NCBI RefSeq assembly: GCF_963675165.1
Contig: NC_087391.1
Coordinates: 1,135,001-1,199,000 of the forward strand
DNA: 64,000 nucleotides
Source of the DNA: Halichondria panicea
Taxonomy: Eukaryota > Porifera > Demospongiae > Suberitida > Halichondriidae
Direction of reading: 5' to 3'
The translations under genes and the position numbers were made by a program. This document shows, piece by piece, positions 1-14,122 of this stretch. The notes below the pieces were generated by a model. The model was not told the DNA's origin. It made no database searches and worked only from the letters and a program-made list of their open reading frames with translations. Position 1 is the stretch's first letter, and every line of letters starts with the position of its first letter.

Positions 1-3000
1 AGCACACAGCTGCCAAAATGGTGAGTATTATTTTAAAATGTACGTGTTCTATATCAGGTTTCGAATGCATTCTCTCACATATATATCGCAATCTGAAAAA
101 AAAGCATGCATGCTCATGCAATTTCCCGTACTTTGCATTCAATTCGCAATAGTAGAAACACAGTCAGGCTTGTACAGTGTCGATCCAATAACTGTCATCG
201 TTGGATGCATACAGGATACTACCAGGGTTTCATTTAGTGTTTTGGGGGGAAGGTTAGGTGCGCGTAAACACACCGCAAAATGTTTGACCACACATCCTAT
301 TACATGCTAGTGCATCTAGTTACATTTTGCACATCATAGACAGTACTATTATATGTGGTGATGTCATTATTCTACAAAGTTTGAGGGGAAGCTGAGCATT
401 TGGGGGGGGGGGGGGGGGGTCACCCATTAGATGAAACCCTGACTACCTGCCTGTGCTAGGGTCAACCATGATGCTTACAAGTGCTAATGCTAAAGAAGTT
501 CTGCCTATGATAGCTAGGGTAGAATCCCGTCAGCCATTGGTGTATGCTTACAAGTGCTAAGGAAGTGTGCTTCCTAGGGTAGCCTGTGATACGATCAGCC
601 ATTGGCACATGCATGGTTACAAGTTCTAAGGAAGTACTGCCTATAATAGCTAGGGTAGCCTGTGATAGGGTCAGCCGGTACATGCACATGCTTACAGAGC
701 TAAGGAAGTTCTGCCTATGATAGCTAGGGTAGAATCCCGTCATCCATTGGTATATGCTTACAAGTGCTAAGGAAGTGTACTGCCTTTGATAGCTAGAGTA
801 GCCTGTGATAGGGTCGGCCATTGGTATATGCTTACAAGTGCTAAGGAAGCATTAGAATAAATATCCCATATATATCCCAAAAGAGGATATGATCGCTATA
901 CACATACCCAGCATTACACGAGATGAGATAACAGTGGCATGACCACCACTGTAGCCATCTCTAATGTCCGCTAACGTGGTTGATGTCACTCCTAACTTCA
1001 TGATTTCCTGCTCATGTTGTTACGACATAGTAATTTTAGTGATTGTGTGTGTTCAAGGTTCAAGGTGTGTGTACTACATAGTTGTATCTATGCAGGGGGT
1101 GGGAGCAGCTGGAGGTCACATGCAACCCTCGACGACTCGACAAGAACAACCTCTGGAACGTGGAGGGAAACCTCAATGATGCAAGTGAGTGGGGGTGCCT
1201 AGCTGTCATGTGACGTCATGTGACATCATGTGACTTTCCCATCCAGTGCCGATGGTGTCATTTGACTTCTACAAGCCCTCGTTTCTGTCACGGTTCCTTG
1301 AGTCCCACATTGTCATGGCAGAGGTGAGATTACACTAGTTGACCTCTAGTACAGCTGGGGGCCTATTATAGAGGGATTGGGAACTATGAATATCCCATTG
1401 CTATCCCTTAAAAGTTTGCTGTTGGTGTATTTTGGAGGGGCAACAAGACTAGTAGGGAGTGTGTGAGGGATGAGCCTGTGATCAGTGCAGCTGCCAAGCC
1501 AACAAATTTGGTGCAAGGAGCTGCTACACCTACTGTATATATATATAGCTGTGTTGATATAATTATTCCACTTAGTGGTTGGGCTAATCATTCGGTGTAG
1601 AGACAGTGGGAGAGAAGGTGGTGCCTCCGGGGGAGATGTAGATTAAGTTGTGGTACATATAATGACATTGTTTACAATAGGTACACCTACTAATGTGCTG
1701 TCATGAATTTGGCCATGGCCCCTGAGAATTATAACCTTATGTGGAGACCTTGGCACTCTGTGTGCTGATATATACTGTATTATTATCAGTGGGGCCATCT
1801 CTAACAATGCCTGTAGGCGTGCTGATGTCATAATTTAATGTGTATTCAGTGAAACCTTCCAATTCTAGGCACGCTTGTATCAGAACAATAAATTTGTCTT
1901 TGATAGATATTCTATTATTAACCGGCACTACTTTTACAACGAGTGGGTGTGTTTCCTGCCGCAAAATATTCACAGGATGTGGAGTTTAATGCCGGTAATG
2001 TTGTTAATCTCATTGTGGTTAGAATTTTAATTATAGTTCAACATTTCATAGTAACATCCCTCAGAGCTGGGTAACCATGCATTGTCTGTATTCTTCATTA
2101 TTCCAGTTGTAACCAGATCAAAGGGCCGGTTATATGGTGGGTCAGTTTCTTGGGAGTGTAGCGCATCATCTGCTCAAGCATGCGTGTCCAACTACTAACA
2201 GTAGTTCCATTCTTTGGGTGTCCGAAAGTACTTGCAGCCTATTACAATTACGGTGATTGTTCTGTGACGTGTGGAGATGTCTCTGTATATACACGTCACC
2301 AGTTGGATCACCTATTACTATTAGCTATGTGATTTTTAATACCTCAGAACTTCTCCAAGTGCATGCATAGTTCTATCATGACATCATACCCACCTCAGAG
2401 TTTAGGGTGGTACGAAATTACAGCCGGCCGTGACCTCTGTAGAGTGACAGAGTGACCTCATGTCAACATGCCGCTATTATTGTACATGTTTCCGTTATTA
2501 TTTATTATCAACATGAACACGCTACATGCTTCCGCTATTATTATGCCAGGACTTGTATAGCGTGTTTAATCTCTGCGTACTTGGCATGGCGTGTAGCCAA
2601 GCAAGCCCTTTGGTGTGTGTTTGGTGTGTGACCTCTTCAAGAGTTTTAATTCATTATCCTCCTACTAACTATAAGCGTGTTCCACACTAATAGTCTCCAT
2701 ACGCTGTAAGAATAACATATCAAGGATGGTAGTCAATGATCTGTGTGTGGCTTAATCACAGTAATTAAGCTGACACATGTCCACCTTTGAACCTTTGTGA
2801 TAGTACGTACGTAATAAGAACTTCAAGTTCTTTCTTTAGGTATTATTTCTGCATCCACTAGAGCTGGTTCTACTGCCAGAAAGTTCCCAAAGTAGCTTCT
2901 CTATTGCTCTTGATTGGTGGAGAAATGAAACCTGGTATTACATACAATGAGCACATTGTGTATAGGAACAGCATTATTGATGATTTTAGGATGGTATGCT

Positions 3001-6000
3001 ACAAATTTCCTTGTGAGGGGATTTTTATTTTCAAAGCTTAATTATAATTTGTATGTGCATACGGTCGACAGTCTTTATGACCACCCCCTCACATAGCCTG
3101 CTGCCAATGTGTGTATAGCTGAGGCTCTTGTCGTGGGGGCAGGCCCACTGTTGCCGTACCAACACGGTCGAGAGTGCATGTTTAGAGCAAATGTTGTGTG
3201 TGGTTGGTCGCTGACCTTGGCTCTGGGTGCTAGTCAAGTCAAAGAGTATGTGCCCACAGTTATAGACAGGATTTTTGATATTGTTGACTGATTTTCCTGG
3301 TAACAGCTTAAAATTGCTATTCTATATTGTGTGACCATGTAAATACGTACACAATTTTCAGAGAAGACATCATGGCCAATCCTAGTAACGTAAAACCTTT
3401 TTTTGTGGCAGTCTAGTCAATTATTTGTTTACTATTGATTGTTTGAAGATCTGTGCTTGCATACATACACAGCAGTGCCCAGAGTTTGCACATGCAGTGA
3501 TGTACCTAGAGTTTGCACATGCAGTAATGTACCCAGAGTTTTCGAAGTGGAGCCTACTTTTAATTCTCTATCTATCAATTCACTAGTCAATTTGCCTCTT
3601 TTATGTAGCCTAAGAGGTATTATTTTAGTCTAGAGGTGGTTAGTACCAACCACTACCGACCAGTGCTTCATGCATGTGCATTTATCTATCAAATCCTCCC
3701 CTCTCTCCATATGCAGTCTAACAGCAACATGAAGCCGAAGGAAGGGGAGATCACCTCGCAGCCGTGGCATTGGCCAATCAATTATCAGGTAAGTGCTCAA
3801 AGTAACTACAGTCTTTGTACATAACTACTCCAGCACTTCAATACGTACACTTTGTATCATCATTATCCCATAAATTATACCAACACTTTAAACTTAGTTA
3901 CATCAAACAAACGTTGTTATCAGATTCCATTATGTTGTTGACTCTTGTCAAAGCTTCTTGTATACACATGCTTATGCCCTATTTGAGTTGCTTACAATCG
4001 ACGACATCACCGTGGCAATGCTGACCTCCTCTACAATGTGAGAACGACATACGTTCTCTTGTGTTGTCTTGTTTGATGTGGTATAAACAAGACATGCTTC
4101 GTGCCGTCTACCCGGCCAACCGTGATGGTGCCCACTCACCGTGTGTGTGTTCCAATACTAGGTTCTTATTTAATTGTCCCTAATAATAACAATAATTGGT
4201 GCCGTATCTCTCAAGAAATCTACGTACATGTACATGTACATGTACATGTAAGTGCAAATTATGCTCACACAATTAATCTCCTTGCATTTATAGTACTAGT
4301 ATATATGTATGTATTAAAGTGACTCTTTTCTCCATTATAGGGTCAACACTTCTCTGGTGGAGACTACAGAGTGTATCTCCTTGGAAACCCGGTAAGTACA
4401 TGGGTAACAAAATTAACCATCACATGGTGGCGCCACATGTACGTAAGCACCTGTGAACTAACTGCTTGCATGTCTAGTTCTTGGAAATAAGATGTGTTTG
4501 CGGTACACGTTGATTAACCAAAGCTCTGTATGATCACCATTACTTATCTAACAAAGCTGATAGATACGTATCTGGCTGTTAAACCAACCGATATATGGCT
4601 AATAGTGGGTTCATCACAGAGTCCGCTAATTTGCCCACCCCCTCTCTGGCTTTTAACATTCCTGGCAGCTGTAGCTCAAACGTCTTTGTGTGCTTATCAG
4701 AGGTAAATCTCTGTTGTGGCTGTTCCGATAGCCACTCAATGGCCGGTGTTGGCAAGGAAATAAGCCCAGATGTGTGGGCGTACCATGCAGGCTTCTCATA
4801 CTCTCCCATTGTGCTGTGGTTTACACAAACAACTAGTATAATAGAATATGTGCATTCTCTTGTAACCACACTGCCCACCTAATTTTGTTTCAATACACTG
4901 GACCAAAATCATAAAGCTGTGATGTAGTACCCGTCTTTTAACCACCTCTCCCTATCTCCCTGTGAGGTGTGTGTGTGTGTGTGGGGGGGGGTTTAAAGTG
5001 AAGCTGCGTATGTAATGGTAGACAGCTGCTTCAGTTTATATGCTAGCAAGTAAGGCTATACGCATGTGACATAACTTGAGTTAGGAACGTCCAATTTCAA
5101 AACGAAAAGATACATTTAGTCAATAATTTTATGGTGTGCGCCTAGATCAGTGATTACGTTCAGACTCTGAAAAATGCGTGGGCTATAACGAAAGTACGTA
5201 CGGTATGTTGTAGAAGGAGGAATGCGGAATGGAATATGAAAAATTGATCCACATGTACTACTCGTAGATATAGTCTAGTCTTCTATATAAAGGCTTGTGT
5301 AACACTTCAATTTACAAGTAGTTCAATACAATCATGCTGTACTAAGTGTATATTATCATCTGCGTGCTATCCTTTTAGTTGTTGTTTTATATTCCGTTCC
5401 ATTCCGCATTCCTCCTTTTACAACATACCGTACCTACTATTTCCTTCGTCTGTGAAGGTAGCAATCCTTCGATAAGTATTATAAGTAGGAGTTCCTTCAA
5501 CAATTACTTGTTTGCTTGAGTCGAGTTTTAGTAGATTTTGGAAGTATAATAGAATTTGTCTGGTCAATGTTGAGGTTTTGTACATGCTTATAAATACACT
5601 TCTATTCCCTCTGAAACAAAACATATACCATGGTTGCATAATTACACTCGTTAGTTCCTTTATGTTAAAGTATGCACTGATTGGTCGTTCATTGCTTTGT
5701 AGATTTGTGGGGCAATTTCGTTCTCTGTTATGTATATAGCTAGACCATTTTGTAGCGATTAATTAAAGCATAAGAATCGTTGTATTAGGAAACATGCTCA
5801 AAGGAGTTTGTATTACATTTTGAGTGGTTTATAATTACTAACTCTTAGTCCGAGATACTTTGTTCCAAGCACAGATGCTCAATTGTTAGATAACTCAGAT
5901 AGTGGATAACTAATCGGCCTATATATCAAATATCGTACCGTGCATTTCTATCTTTAAATAGCACACTATTGGATTTCTACTGTAAGTACAGTTGCTAAGG

Positions 6001-9000
6001 GCAGCGAATGTGTGGTTCTAAACTCTCTGCATAACTTCCCTCTCTTCCCCTTCCCCCGAGTATAAACACTCTCTTGCACAAACAAGTGTTCTATGGGTAG
6101 CTATCCCAAAGTGTGATACCACTACCTACTTTCCCCGGCAGTTGTGAGGGTTCTGTGTAGCCTCAGGGACCAGACCACCCACAACCTTTCCCAGCTGTAA
6201 TGCCTGACTGTGTGGTTAGTTAGCCTCTTTTTAGGGCAAACAAGACCAGGGTGTGATCCATGGGTAGGTGCTGAAAATGGAGTTTGAGGTCGATGCTAAA
6301 ATGTATGTGTTTGACAAAACCATACACGGTGCAGTGTTTTTATGAACAAACTATTTTGATGGCATCTGTTTTATGACATTAATACGGTGATATTTTACTA
6401 ATAGGCACTTTGGGTTGAATATCACAAGCTGACTTTTGTTCCTCCTTATCTTTTAAGTCAGTGGTGACATTTGACCCGCTTTGGGTGACATTAATTGAGC
6501 TAGCTACTGACAGTGATGGTACGTGTAAGCAGCTGTGGCAACCACTAGAGTCTATCATAGCAACCTAACCTCAAGTATAGCAACCACCCATTAGGTCTCT
6601 TTAGTATAGAATATCACTGTGGATCCAGTTTTGCATAATCATGGGCTAGAAAAATCTTTGTAGATTGTAAGTACCTCAATAATTATTATTCATAAGTTCC
6701 AAGTGAATGATATTCCGTTTGAAGGGACACATTCTCAAAGCTAGCCCTGAATCCAACAAAGGTCTTCAAACACATTCCTCTCTTTGTTCCGATTATCTCA
6801 ATCAACTAGGGGTGCAAAGTTTCTACCTCTTTAAACTACCTCCACGCACATCAAAGAAACTACCGATTTATGTTAAGTTGCTGTCCACCATATATTGCAC
6901 ATCGTTGCAAATACTTCCACCCTTGCCTAGCAACTAGGACCCATATAAAGCCTATAAAGATCGTTTCAAAGTCATCTTGTGCTATGAATTCGTACCATCT
7001 CTTAAGTACGACTGGAATTCATAAGCCACTCTTGTTTGTGAATGTGGCATGACCATCGTGAATGTAGTTAGTCCATACCTGCCCTTTGTGAATACGTCTA
7101 TACCTTGGTCATGATAATGATGTGTGCAATCCTGTGTTAGTGGGCAGTGCCCGGCCTGTGCGCGTTAGACCACCCCCTTGAATGTAGTGTGTTAGTGGGC
7201 AGTACCCGGCCTGTGCGCGTTAGACCACCCCCTTGAATGTAGTGTTATTGCTTTCCAATGTATTTGCATTCCTATTGTTCGATAATTTTTCCTTCCTATA
7301 CACATGTATAACGTACCATTTAAACTAAGGAAGTAAAGGTCCATTTATTTGCCGATACTTATTTTAAGATTACCAGCTTCTAGTTGTCTGGTATAGACAC
7401 TGCATGTTGACACATAATTTGCATGGAAACAGAGTATGTATGCTGTACGCACAATCGAGAGCAGCTGGTGTAGGACCAGTGTGTTTGAGACTATGAATAT
7501 CATTACGCTTTGCCCCCTATTTGGCTCAGTAGTAGTTGCTGACGTATGAGTCTGAGTGTGGTCTGATCGACCGTAGCTGTAATACTACACCGAGGCGTGT
7601 TTGTGTGCGCTCTGTGACCATACTAACCACAAACCACATTAATGTCAAACAATTACGGTGTACCTTACAGTGCGAGTGAATTCATGGCACGGGTACAAAT
7701 TTGTTTAAAATTTTTCCTTTTAGTGTAATTTGAGGTTTTGAGATGAGTTTGCATGTCCATATATATATATATCAACTCTCTTTAGGTTTCAAATTCTACT
7801 AGTCTTATTTCTCAATTTTACTGTAAATTAGACGCAGTTAGAGCGTGTACTAGTTATTGTACACTTGCTTAATGTGGCATGCGTAGACACACCCACTGCA
7901 GCTTACTTGTGGGAGGGGGTGGGGTGAGAGTAACTCATGCATACTATTCTAATGGCTGCCAAGACATTCACTGCACAGCTGGTTCTCTGCTAGGCCAATT
8001 ATCCACTGTTATATGTAAAGCCAATTAAGTTCTAATGGAACCATGTTACCTTGGGTATTAAAGACATTGTTGGCTAAGTGCAGTCAGTACCATTAGCCAT
8101 CGCACACGTAGGTATGTCAACTACCATACATATCACGGATTACCTGGTGATGTGAGGAGGGGTGGCTGAACCCCTGCCTAGTATATTAGGAGTGGAATGG
8201 GGGCGTTCCTTCTCTCTGCAATCCTATTTTAAATTCACTGGAATGGCATGCAGACACATTTTATATCCTCTCTCTTGTCTTGTTCACACAGGTGGTGTTC
8301 TGGAGCTGTGGCGTGCTCTTCCTGTTGTTCCTGATGATACTGGTTGGCAAGCTGTTGGTGGACCAGCGGGGGTTAGAGTACAGCCCCGTCCTCAGAGGTG
8401 AGGCGTCAATTGTTGTCAGGTTGTAGTGATCGCACATTGTTGTATCATGACTAAAGAGATAACTTACGTGTGTTGTAAGGACTGAAAATGATATTCATTA
8501 TAGTGCTGTAATGTACGTAGCAATTAGTACTGTAGTAATTGTACTCTGCTACCCCTACTATAATCATTTCGTTATTTGGACTACTACTGCAACAACAAAA
8601 CGAGATGAATGTCTAGAGAATTTGCAGTAGCTTGCATATGAATCTAGTTAAGTCCCAGTGCCCGTGGTGATTGTGAGTGGGCAGATGACATAACTATGCA
8701 AAGCAATTCCTACCAATGAATGACCTCACACGATTGTCTTGTGCTGGACATTTGATCACAAGCTGCTGTATGTATCGTGTGCACGTACTGGCATGTCACA
8801 AATGCCTTGGGACTTGCCTTGAGCTATAGTAGCCGAGCTCTAACAATGGACGAGACTTGTACTTTGTGTATTTCCTACCAGTGGGAAAAGTCTTGTACTC
8901 AAGCAGAGAAATTCCCAACCTTTACATGCAGTCTTTAAATTAGACCATAATTATGAATTGAATGGAGTTGGTGATGTGCCAGGTTACAGCATTACTTGTG

Positions 9001-12000
9001 CATTTTGTTCCCTGGATATGCTCTAGTGTATACGTACTGTACATGTGTAGTTAAATGGTTAGTCTCGTAATTACTTTAATTAACTCGGTGTAAGTACGTA
9101 CATGTACGTATTTGAGACTGATAATGCTATTTAGTGAAGCCTCTCAATATCCAGCCACTGCTAATGTGTTTGTTATTAAACAAAGAGAAGAAAATCTCAA
9201 GTGTGTCCGGCTGACATCACACTGTCTAAGCAATTGTCTATTTCCCTAGCCTATCTGTGCTTTGATCTAGCAATAAATTGAGAGGTGGAAAATTGGAGAG
9301 CATCCTGCCATTAAGTGCTTGTATCCGATACTCTCTCTTTAATTGTTGATACTACTCTCAATAACTAGATCCCATGCAGTCAGGTGCACATATGTGTGTG
9401 CATTGTGTGTCCATGACTACGCACTCCTCATAATTTACAGACAAAGTGATAACGCCAGTTTAGCCCGTTAGCACACATTCCATTTCGTCCCTACATAGCC
9501 CGAGGCACTTTGCACATCCTAATGCCTGGGTGTAAGACAGTGACTCCATAAAAAAAAATTATCATACATACGTAGTGCATCTGCTACTAGGAGATCTCTA
9601 TGCGTTGCTATTGTTACAGATGGCCTGGAGCTGGGCTTGCTTAAATTAAGCACATCAGACTCAGTTCAATAGAATAACAGATGGTTGTAGACACTGGCTC
9701 GATCATGAAACACATTCCATTTTGATAGCCCCAGTTGTCTCTCAATGGAGAACGTGTAATGTGGCTACTGGAAGCTATAGGAGTGATTGTTTGGGGCTAT
9801 ATTTGCTGGCCACAGCTGCTTAAACCTTTGCCACTATATAAGAGAGGGGCTTTTATGTTCATTAAATGACCTCATGCAGTTAAAACAGCTTCCCCTAAGT
9901 GGTTTCTTCATTATCTGTTGTTCTAGGACCCTAATCTAATTAACCCTTGTTAATAGTCAGTGACATGTGATAGCCCTGGTAGAATCATAGGAACAAGCAT
10001 TCACTGCCCTGGCATGCTTCATACCAGCCAGTCAGTGGAGCCACTTTGTCCAGGGAATCAGTTAATTCATGCCTTAGCTACTAATTACTCTCCCAAAAGG
10101 CCATCTCACATTAGCCACATTACTGCGGCCTGGCTAACTATGTAGAGCTAAAAATAGTCACTTCCTTTAGTCGGCAATTTGTGTGCATGGTTTGAATAGC
10201 AGGCTAACTGTACAAAGGTACGATAGTCTCCCCCTGTCATGTGATATTGTGTCAAACTATACATCAAAAAAAGCTTCAGTAAATTAATCTGACCTGCTTA
10301 AAAAAAAAAATTCTATTTTTAAGTGTGTGTCGATTAAATACCAAGCACCAAGCAGCGCTTTTAGTATAGTGAGGGCTACCAAAAGGAGTTTAATTCTATG
10401 AACGATTTTTGTCCACTACTTATAACTGTACAGCTCTGTTTGTGCGTGCTCAAGCTACCGATATACTCCCTCCCCTCACACAGACACGCTTGACTGCCTC
10501 CTTTCTGGCGGGGGGTGGCTGCTGCTTGGCTGGTTCCTCCATTACTTACCCTTCTACCTCATGGGACGTGTTCTCTACTTCCATCATTACTTCCCTGCAC
10601 TCATGTTCTCCATCATGCTGGCAGGTAAGGCAATATATTCTTGCATGGTGACCTTAAAACACTATTCAATACGAGCCTTTAATATTAGCATGTGTTGTGT
10701 TGTGTGTAAGGAATGTGTGACAATTCTCTAGAGCCCTCTTTTTAAATTTGTTCGTTTGTTTTGATATAATATCCATTGTCAATTTTTTTCGGTTTTGTAA
10801 ACAAATCTTCGTCAGACATTCCGTCTTTGATACCTCGTGAGTATCATAACACAACGATTGTCTTACCGTATTATGATAATTGATATGGTTGTCACGGTCC
10901 CTAATTAATTCATTCCTATGCTTTATTTTTGCTGTAAATGTATGTTAATTAATTATCAAATTGCTGCCATTTTGTGGGGTACAAAGTGCGTATCCACACA
11001 ACAGATCTCAGAGCACAGTAACTGCCGATTGGCACACTTGTACAACTTCCATGACAACAGTTGCTCACTGACAAATGCACGACTGTGTGTACGTGCTCAT
11101 TGTCACATTGATAATGCTCTCTTGCGTTTGATGTCCCTATATATATAAATTATGTGCAAAAATGGAGTTGCTTAATTGTAAAGTTAATAGTTCTCACTAA
11201 ACTGTGAGGGCTCGCAACGCCTGCCTCAATAATCAGCTAGTATAATAATTATATCACCAGGTCAGCTCATAATACTGTACTTATTGCTGTATAATTATAT
11301 TAAAATGGAACGTCCAATTGGCCATTACATCATGCCCTATACATTCTGTCACTCATAACTACGTAACCAATCCGTGCCGAGCATTATTATGTGCACCAGC
11401 TGTTAACACTAATTTGCTTTGCAGGAACTGTCTTAGAGTTTGCTGTTAGCTTCTTCACCTCTCTGTTCCCCTACCCCTTGCAAGGCACTGTCTACCACAC
11501 AGCACTGGCTGTTCTTATCTCACTCATCATCGGAAGGTGAGCCAGGCAGCTGCGCACACCTGTAGTTGTGAGACTGCATGTACCTAGTTATAGAGTGGGC
11601 CAAGACAATACTAAATAGACATGTTATGGGGAGTTTTTCACTGCATTGTTAAAAACCACTGCTTATTCAACCTGTGTGATACTGTAAATAACACCATATA
11701 CATGCAGTTTCACATCCCAACCAGTTTTGGTTTTATCAAGATTAGTCTGTTTATGTTGTGGCTGATAAATGGACATCCTTGGGGTGTTGATTTAATGTCC
11801 CCACTTTCTTATCACAGAGAGAGATAGCATTATGTAATCTCCATTCTCCACAAAAGTTTCCCCAAAAGCTTCCCCCCTAGTGTGCATCTGCTGCAAAGTT
11901 TTCAGCTCATATAAGGATTTTTTTGATAATTTAATTACAAGACATTACTTGTGTATTATGTCTGCACACACTGCAGCATTAATCTGCTCATTTTTTTGGT

Positions 12001-12338
12001 CAGTCTATTTTTGTACATTTACTGCTTGAGGTTTGGCATGTTTGGAAAAATTGATAGTGGGAGGGATGTGAGTCTGTTCTTATTGTGCCTGGTTGTGGAT
12101 TGTTTGACAACTAAGGTACAATATTTCCCCTAATAATTGTGGAAAATATGTAGTATGCGTTTGCATGTGTACTTAATTTGTAGTGTAGTTCAGTCTACAG
12201 TGATAATAATCTTCGTGTCTATTGTGCTGCAGCTTTGTGATGTTCAGTCCTCTTGCATACGGAATGAATGGGCCCAAGGCAGACGTTCCAAACAGCTCCT
12301 ACTCTGGACTAAAATGGCTTCAGAGTTGGGACATTTAG
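1..12338 (+). CDS. POMT2: Protein O-mannosyltransferase 2, 3' part
   Basis: POMT2 with POMT1 transfers mannose from dolichyl-phosphate-mannose to Ser/Thr of secretory proteins in the ER. The window holds the last nine exons: 1-20, 1096-1184, 1247-1323, 3717-3788, 4341-4391, 8292-8397, 10484-10624, 11425-11536 and 12233-12338 (stop TAG). All phases join. Encoded signatures run in family order: [14 protein letters not shown] and [10 protein letters not shown] (end of the MIR region), [33 protein letters not shown], then C-terminal membrane helices with [20 protein letters not shown] and [11 protein letters not shown], ending LKWLQSWDI. The order and the final residues fit POMT2 better than POMT1. 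The 5' catalytic half lies left of the window. Introns are large (1.9-3.9 kb after exons 3, 5 and 6) and hold repeats but no other gene I can see. Confidence 0.95.
452..862. repeat. Tandem minisatellite, about 65 bp unit, six imperfect copies
   Basis: Lies in the first visible POMT2 intron. Each unit carries TATGCTTACAAGTGCTAAGG, then CTGCC, a TAGCTAGGGTAG segment and GTCAGCCATTGG. Copies differ by substitutions and small indels. The long minus-strand reading frame here is a by-product of the periodicity. A poly-G run precedes it near 403-418. Confidence 0.85.
3475..3541. repeat. Short tandem repeat, about 30 bp unit
   Basis: Two full copies and one partial copy of a unit containing CAGAGTTTGCACATGCAGT followed by a GTAC motif, in the POMT2 intron before the exon at 3717. 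Confidence 0.7.
5198..5433. mobile_element. MITE with about 45 bp terminal inverted repeats
   Basis: The left end begins GTACGGTATGTTGTAGAAGG and the right end is its near-perfect inverse, finishing CATACCGTAC. Between the ends is AT-rich DNA with no coding capacity. Total length is 236 bp. It lies in the 3.9 kb POMT2 intron (4392-8291). No transposase is visible, so it would be non-autonomous. Confidence 0.8.
7136..7245. repeat. Tandem duplication of a 55 bp unit
   Basis: Two adjacent copies of a GC-richer segment (GTGTTAGTGGGCAGT, a CCCGGCC core, CCACCCCCTTGAATGTAG) differ at a single base seen by eye (GTGCCC versus GTACCC). The low divergence suggests a recent duplication. It lies in a POMT2 intron. 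Confidence 0.85.
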
Positions 12339-12675
12339 CATGCAAAATAATTATACAGTTTTATTTGTGCATTTCATTGTTTCACCATTGTATACCTTTC
12401 AAGTTCATACATCTGAAGCTATGCAAAGTTTTTTCACTTTATACACCATTGTGTGTTAACCATAAGTGCATTGACAACATTAATTTATACAACATTAAAT
12501 TTATGTGTACACAATGTAGAATGCAATTGTCAAAGCGGAAGTAAATGAACTTCCTGTGTATGTTGAGCTTTCAGTATAAAAGCACTTTTCCAGCTAGGTT
12601 GAGCACCAAAACAATTTAAAGTTTTAGCCTATAGCTCTTGAAGACTACTTGCTCTAAACTGACATATCTTGAGTC
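12339..12675. other. Intergenic: POMT2 3' UTR and Rho-gene 5' region
   Basis: AT-rich, with no coding potential. It must hold the POMT2 3' UTR and the promoter or 5' UTR of the GTPase gene. No TATA box or other element stands out. Confidence 0.5.
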
Positions 12676-13843
12676 ATGGGTGGTAAAGACAGTCCCCCTC
12701 CACAGTGCAGCTCCATCAGCCCAATGCAATCACCCAAACTAGGCGGAGGACATCGGACACAAAGATCTCACACATTTTCATCTGCAAAACCCTCTCCCAT
12801 TGAATATGTACCAAGAAATAAGACTGCTGTGAACGTGGACCTGAAGACACCCTACAGTGAAACGAGCTCCATCCAATCTCAAACTCTACCCAGAGGAAGA
12901 TCTGATCAACCAGAGTCACCAAGAGGAGATGGATCCTACTCTCCTATTCGTGCATACATGGAGTGCTTCCAACCTCAGACCCTCAAGTGTGCACTTGTAG
13001 GAGACAGTGGAGTTGGAAAGACAAGCATGCTCATGGCATACACTGTGGATAAGTTTCCAGAGGAACATGCTCCAACCATCTTTGACAAATTCTCAAGTAA
13101 GTTTACATGTTGAGAGGATGGATAGTGCACATCAATAAGCTATAGTATTATGAACCATTAAAAAGACTTGTGGGTTTATTTGTTTTCTCTCTCTTGTTTG
13201 CAGCGTCACTGTCAGTGTATGGAAAGAGAGTATCTATCACACTCTGCGATACTGCAGGACAGGTACGCATATGAAAAAATTAAAACCAGATACCATAGTG
13301 TTAACATTTAAGTGATATAGCATATGCACACAGGTGCTAAGTTTATTATTAGCTAGCAAATAGCGTGAATATTCCACTATATATGAATATGACTCTCAAT
13401 TAACCCTCCTCTCTTCCACTCCTCCACAGGATGATTTCTCTCACTTGAGACCGCTCTGTTACCCTGACATGGATGTAGCAATTATCTGCTATTCGATCGT
13501 TGATCCATCATCTTACGAAAATGTTAAGGCCAAGTGGGTGAAGGAAGTACGAAGACATTGCCCTGGTGTGCCTGTGATACTAGTCGGCACCAAAGCTGAT
13601 AAAAGAGAAGACCCAGCAACTCTAAAAGAACTGAAATCAAAGGGCAAGAGACCTATGTCACGATCAGATGGAAACAAACTGCTCTCACAAATCAAAGGAA
13701 CTTGTTATGTCGAGTGTTCAGCTCTGACTCAATTTAATATTAAGAATGCTTTTGATGAAGCTATTGCGGCTGCATTAGAACTGTCATCTAGCTCTGGGAA
13801 ACGCGCGACACAGTGTATCACAAGAGGTTGTACAATCCTCTAA
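12676..13843 (+). CDS. Rho-family GTPase, RhoU/RhoV-like
   Basis: Three exons: 12676-13096, 13204-13262 and 13430-13843. A Ser/Pro-rich N-terminal extension of about 100 residues (PPPQCSSISP, SPKLGGG) precedes a complete Rho fold: P-loop GDSGVGKTS, switch I APTIFDKFS, DTAGQDDF, the specificity loop GTKADKRED, and ECSALTQFN. The C-terminus is CTIL, a CAAX box whose final Leu predicts geranylgeranylation. The proline-rich extension plus RPLCY and CSALTQ place it nearest RhoU/RhoV (Wrch), which signal to actin and PAK at membranes; those end in a palmitoylated CCFV-type tail rather than CAAX. The position equivalent to Gly12 is Ser. Gln61 is kept. Orthology is not certain. Confidence 0.92.
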
Positions 13844-14122
13844 TGTTTGTTCATTTTTGTTTTTGTATAATTATACGTTTTTTTTTGTTTTATTCAGCTG
13901 CATCTTCTCCCTGTATTGCAACCTCGCTATCACTCTCTCACAGATATATACTCTGATATCCAATTATTATGATTCATCAATAATAATAATATTACTCGTG
14001 ATCTTGACATAATATAAATAATGAATGTCATACCAATGAAAAAATTTGGTCGGTCAATGACTCAATGAGCACTGATCTATTAAAGTAATGATCCATGTAT
14101 ATATATTGTAAACAAATTATAG

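Noticed and set aside
462-821. 119-residue minus-strand frame with internal repeats
   Set aside because: It follows the periodicity of the 65 bp minisatellite and lies in a POMT2 intron.
7136-7245. Possible CRISPR-like or array element
   Set aside because: Only two abutting copies, no spacers, and a eukaryotic context. It is a simple tandem duplication.
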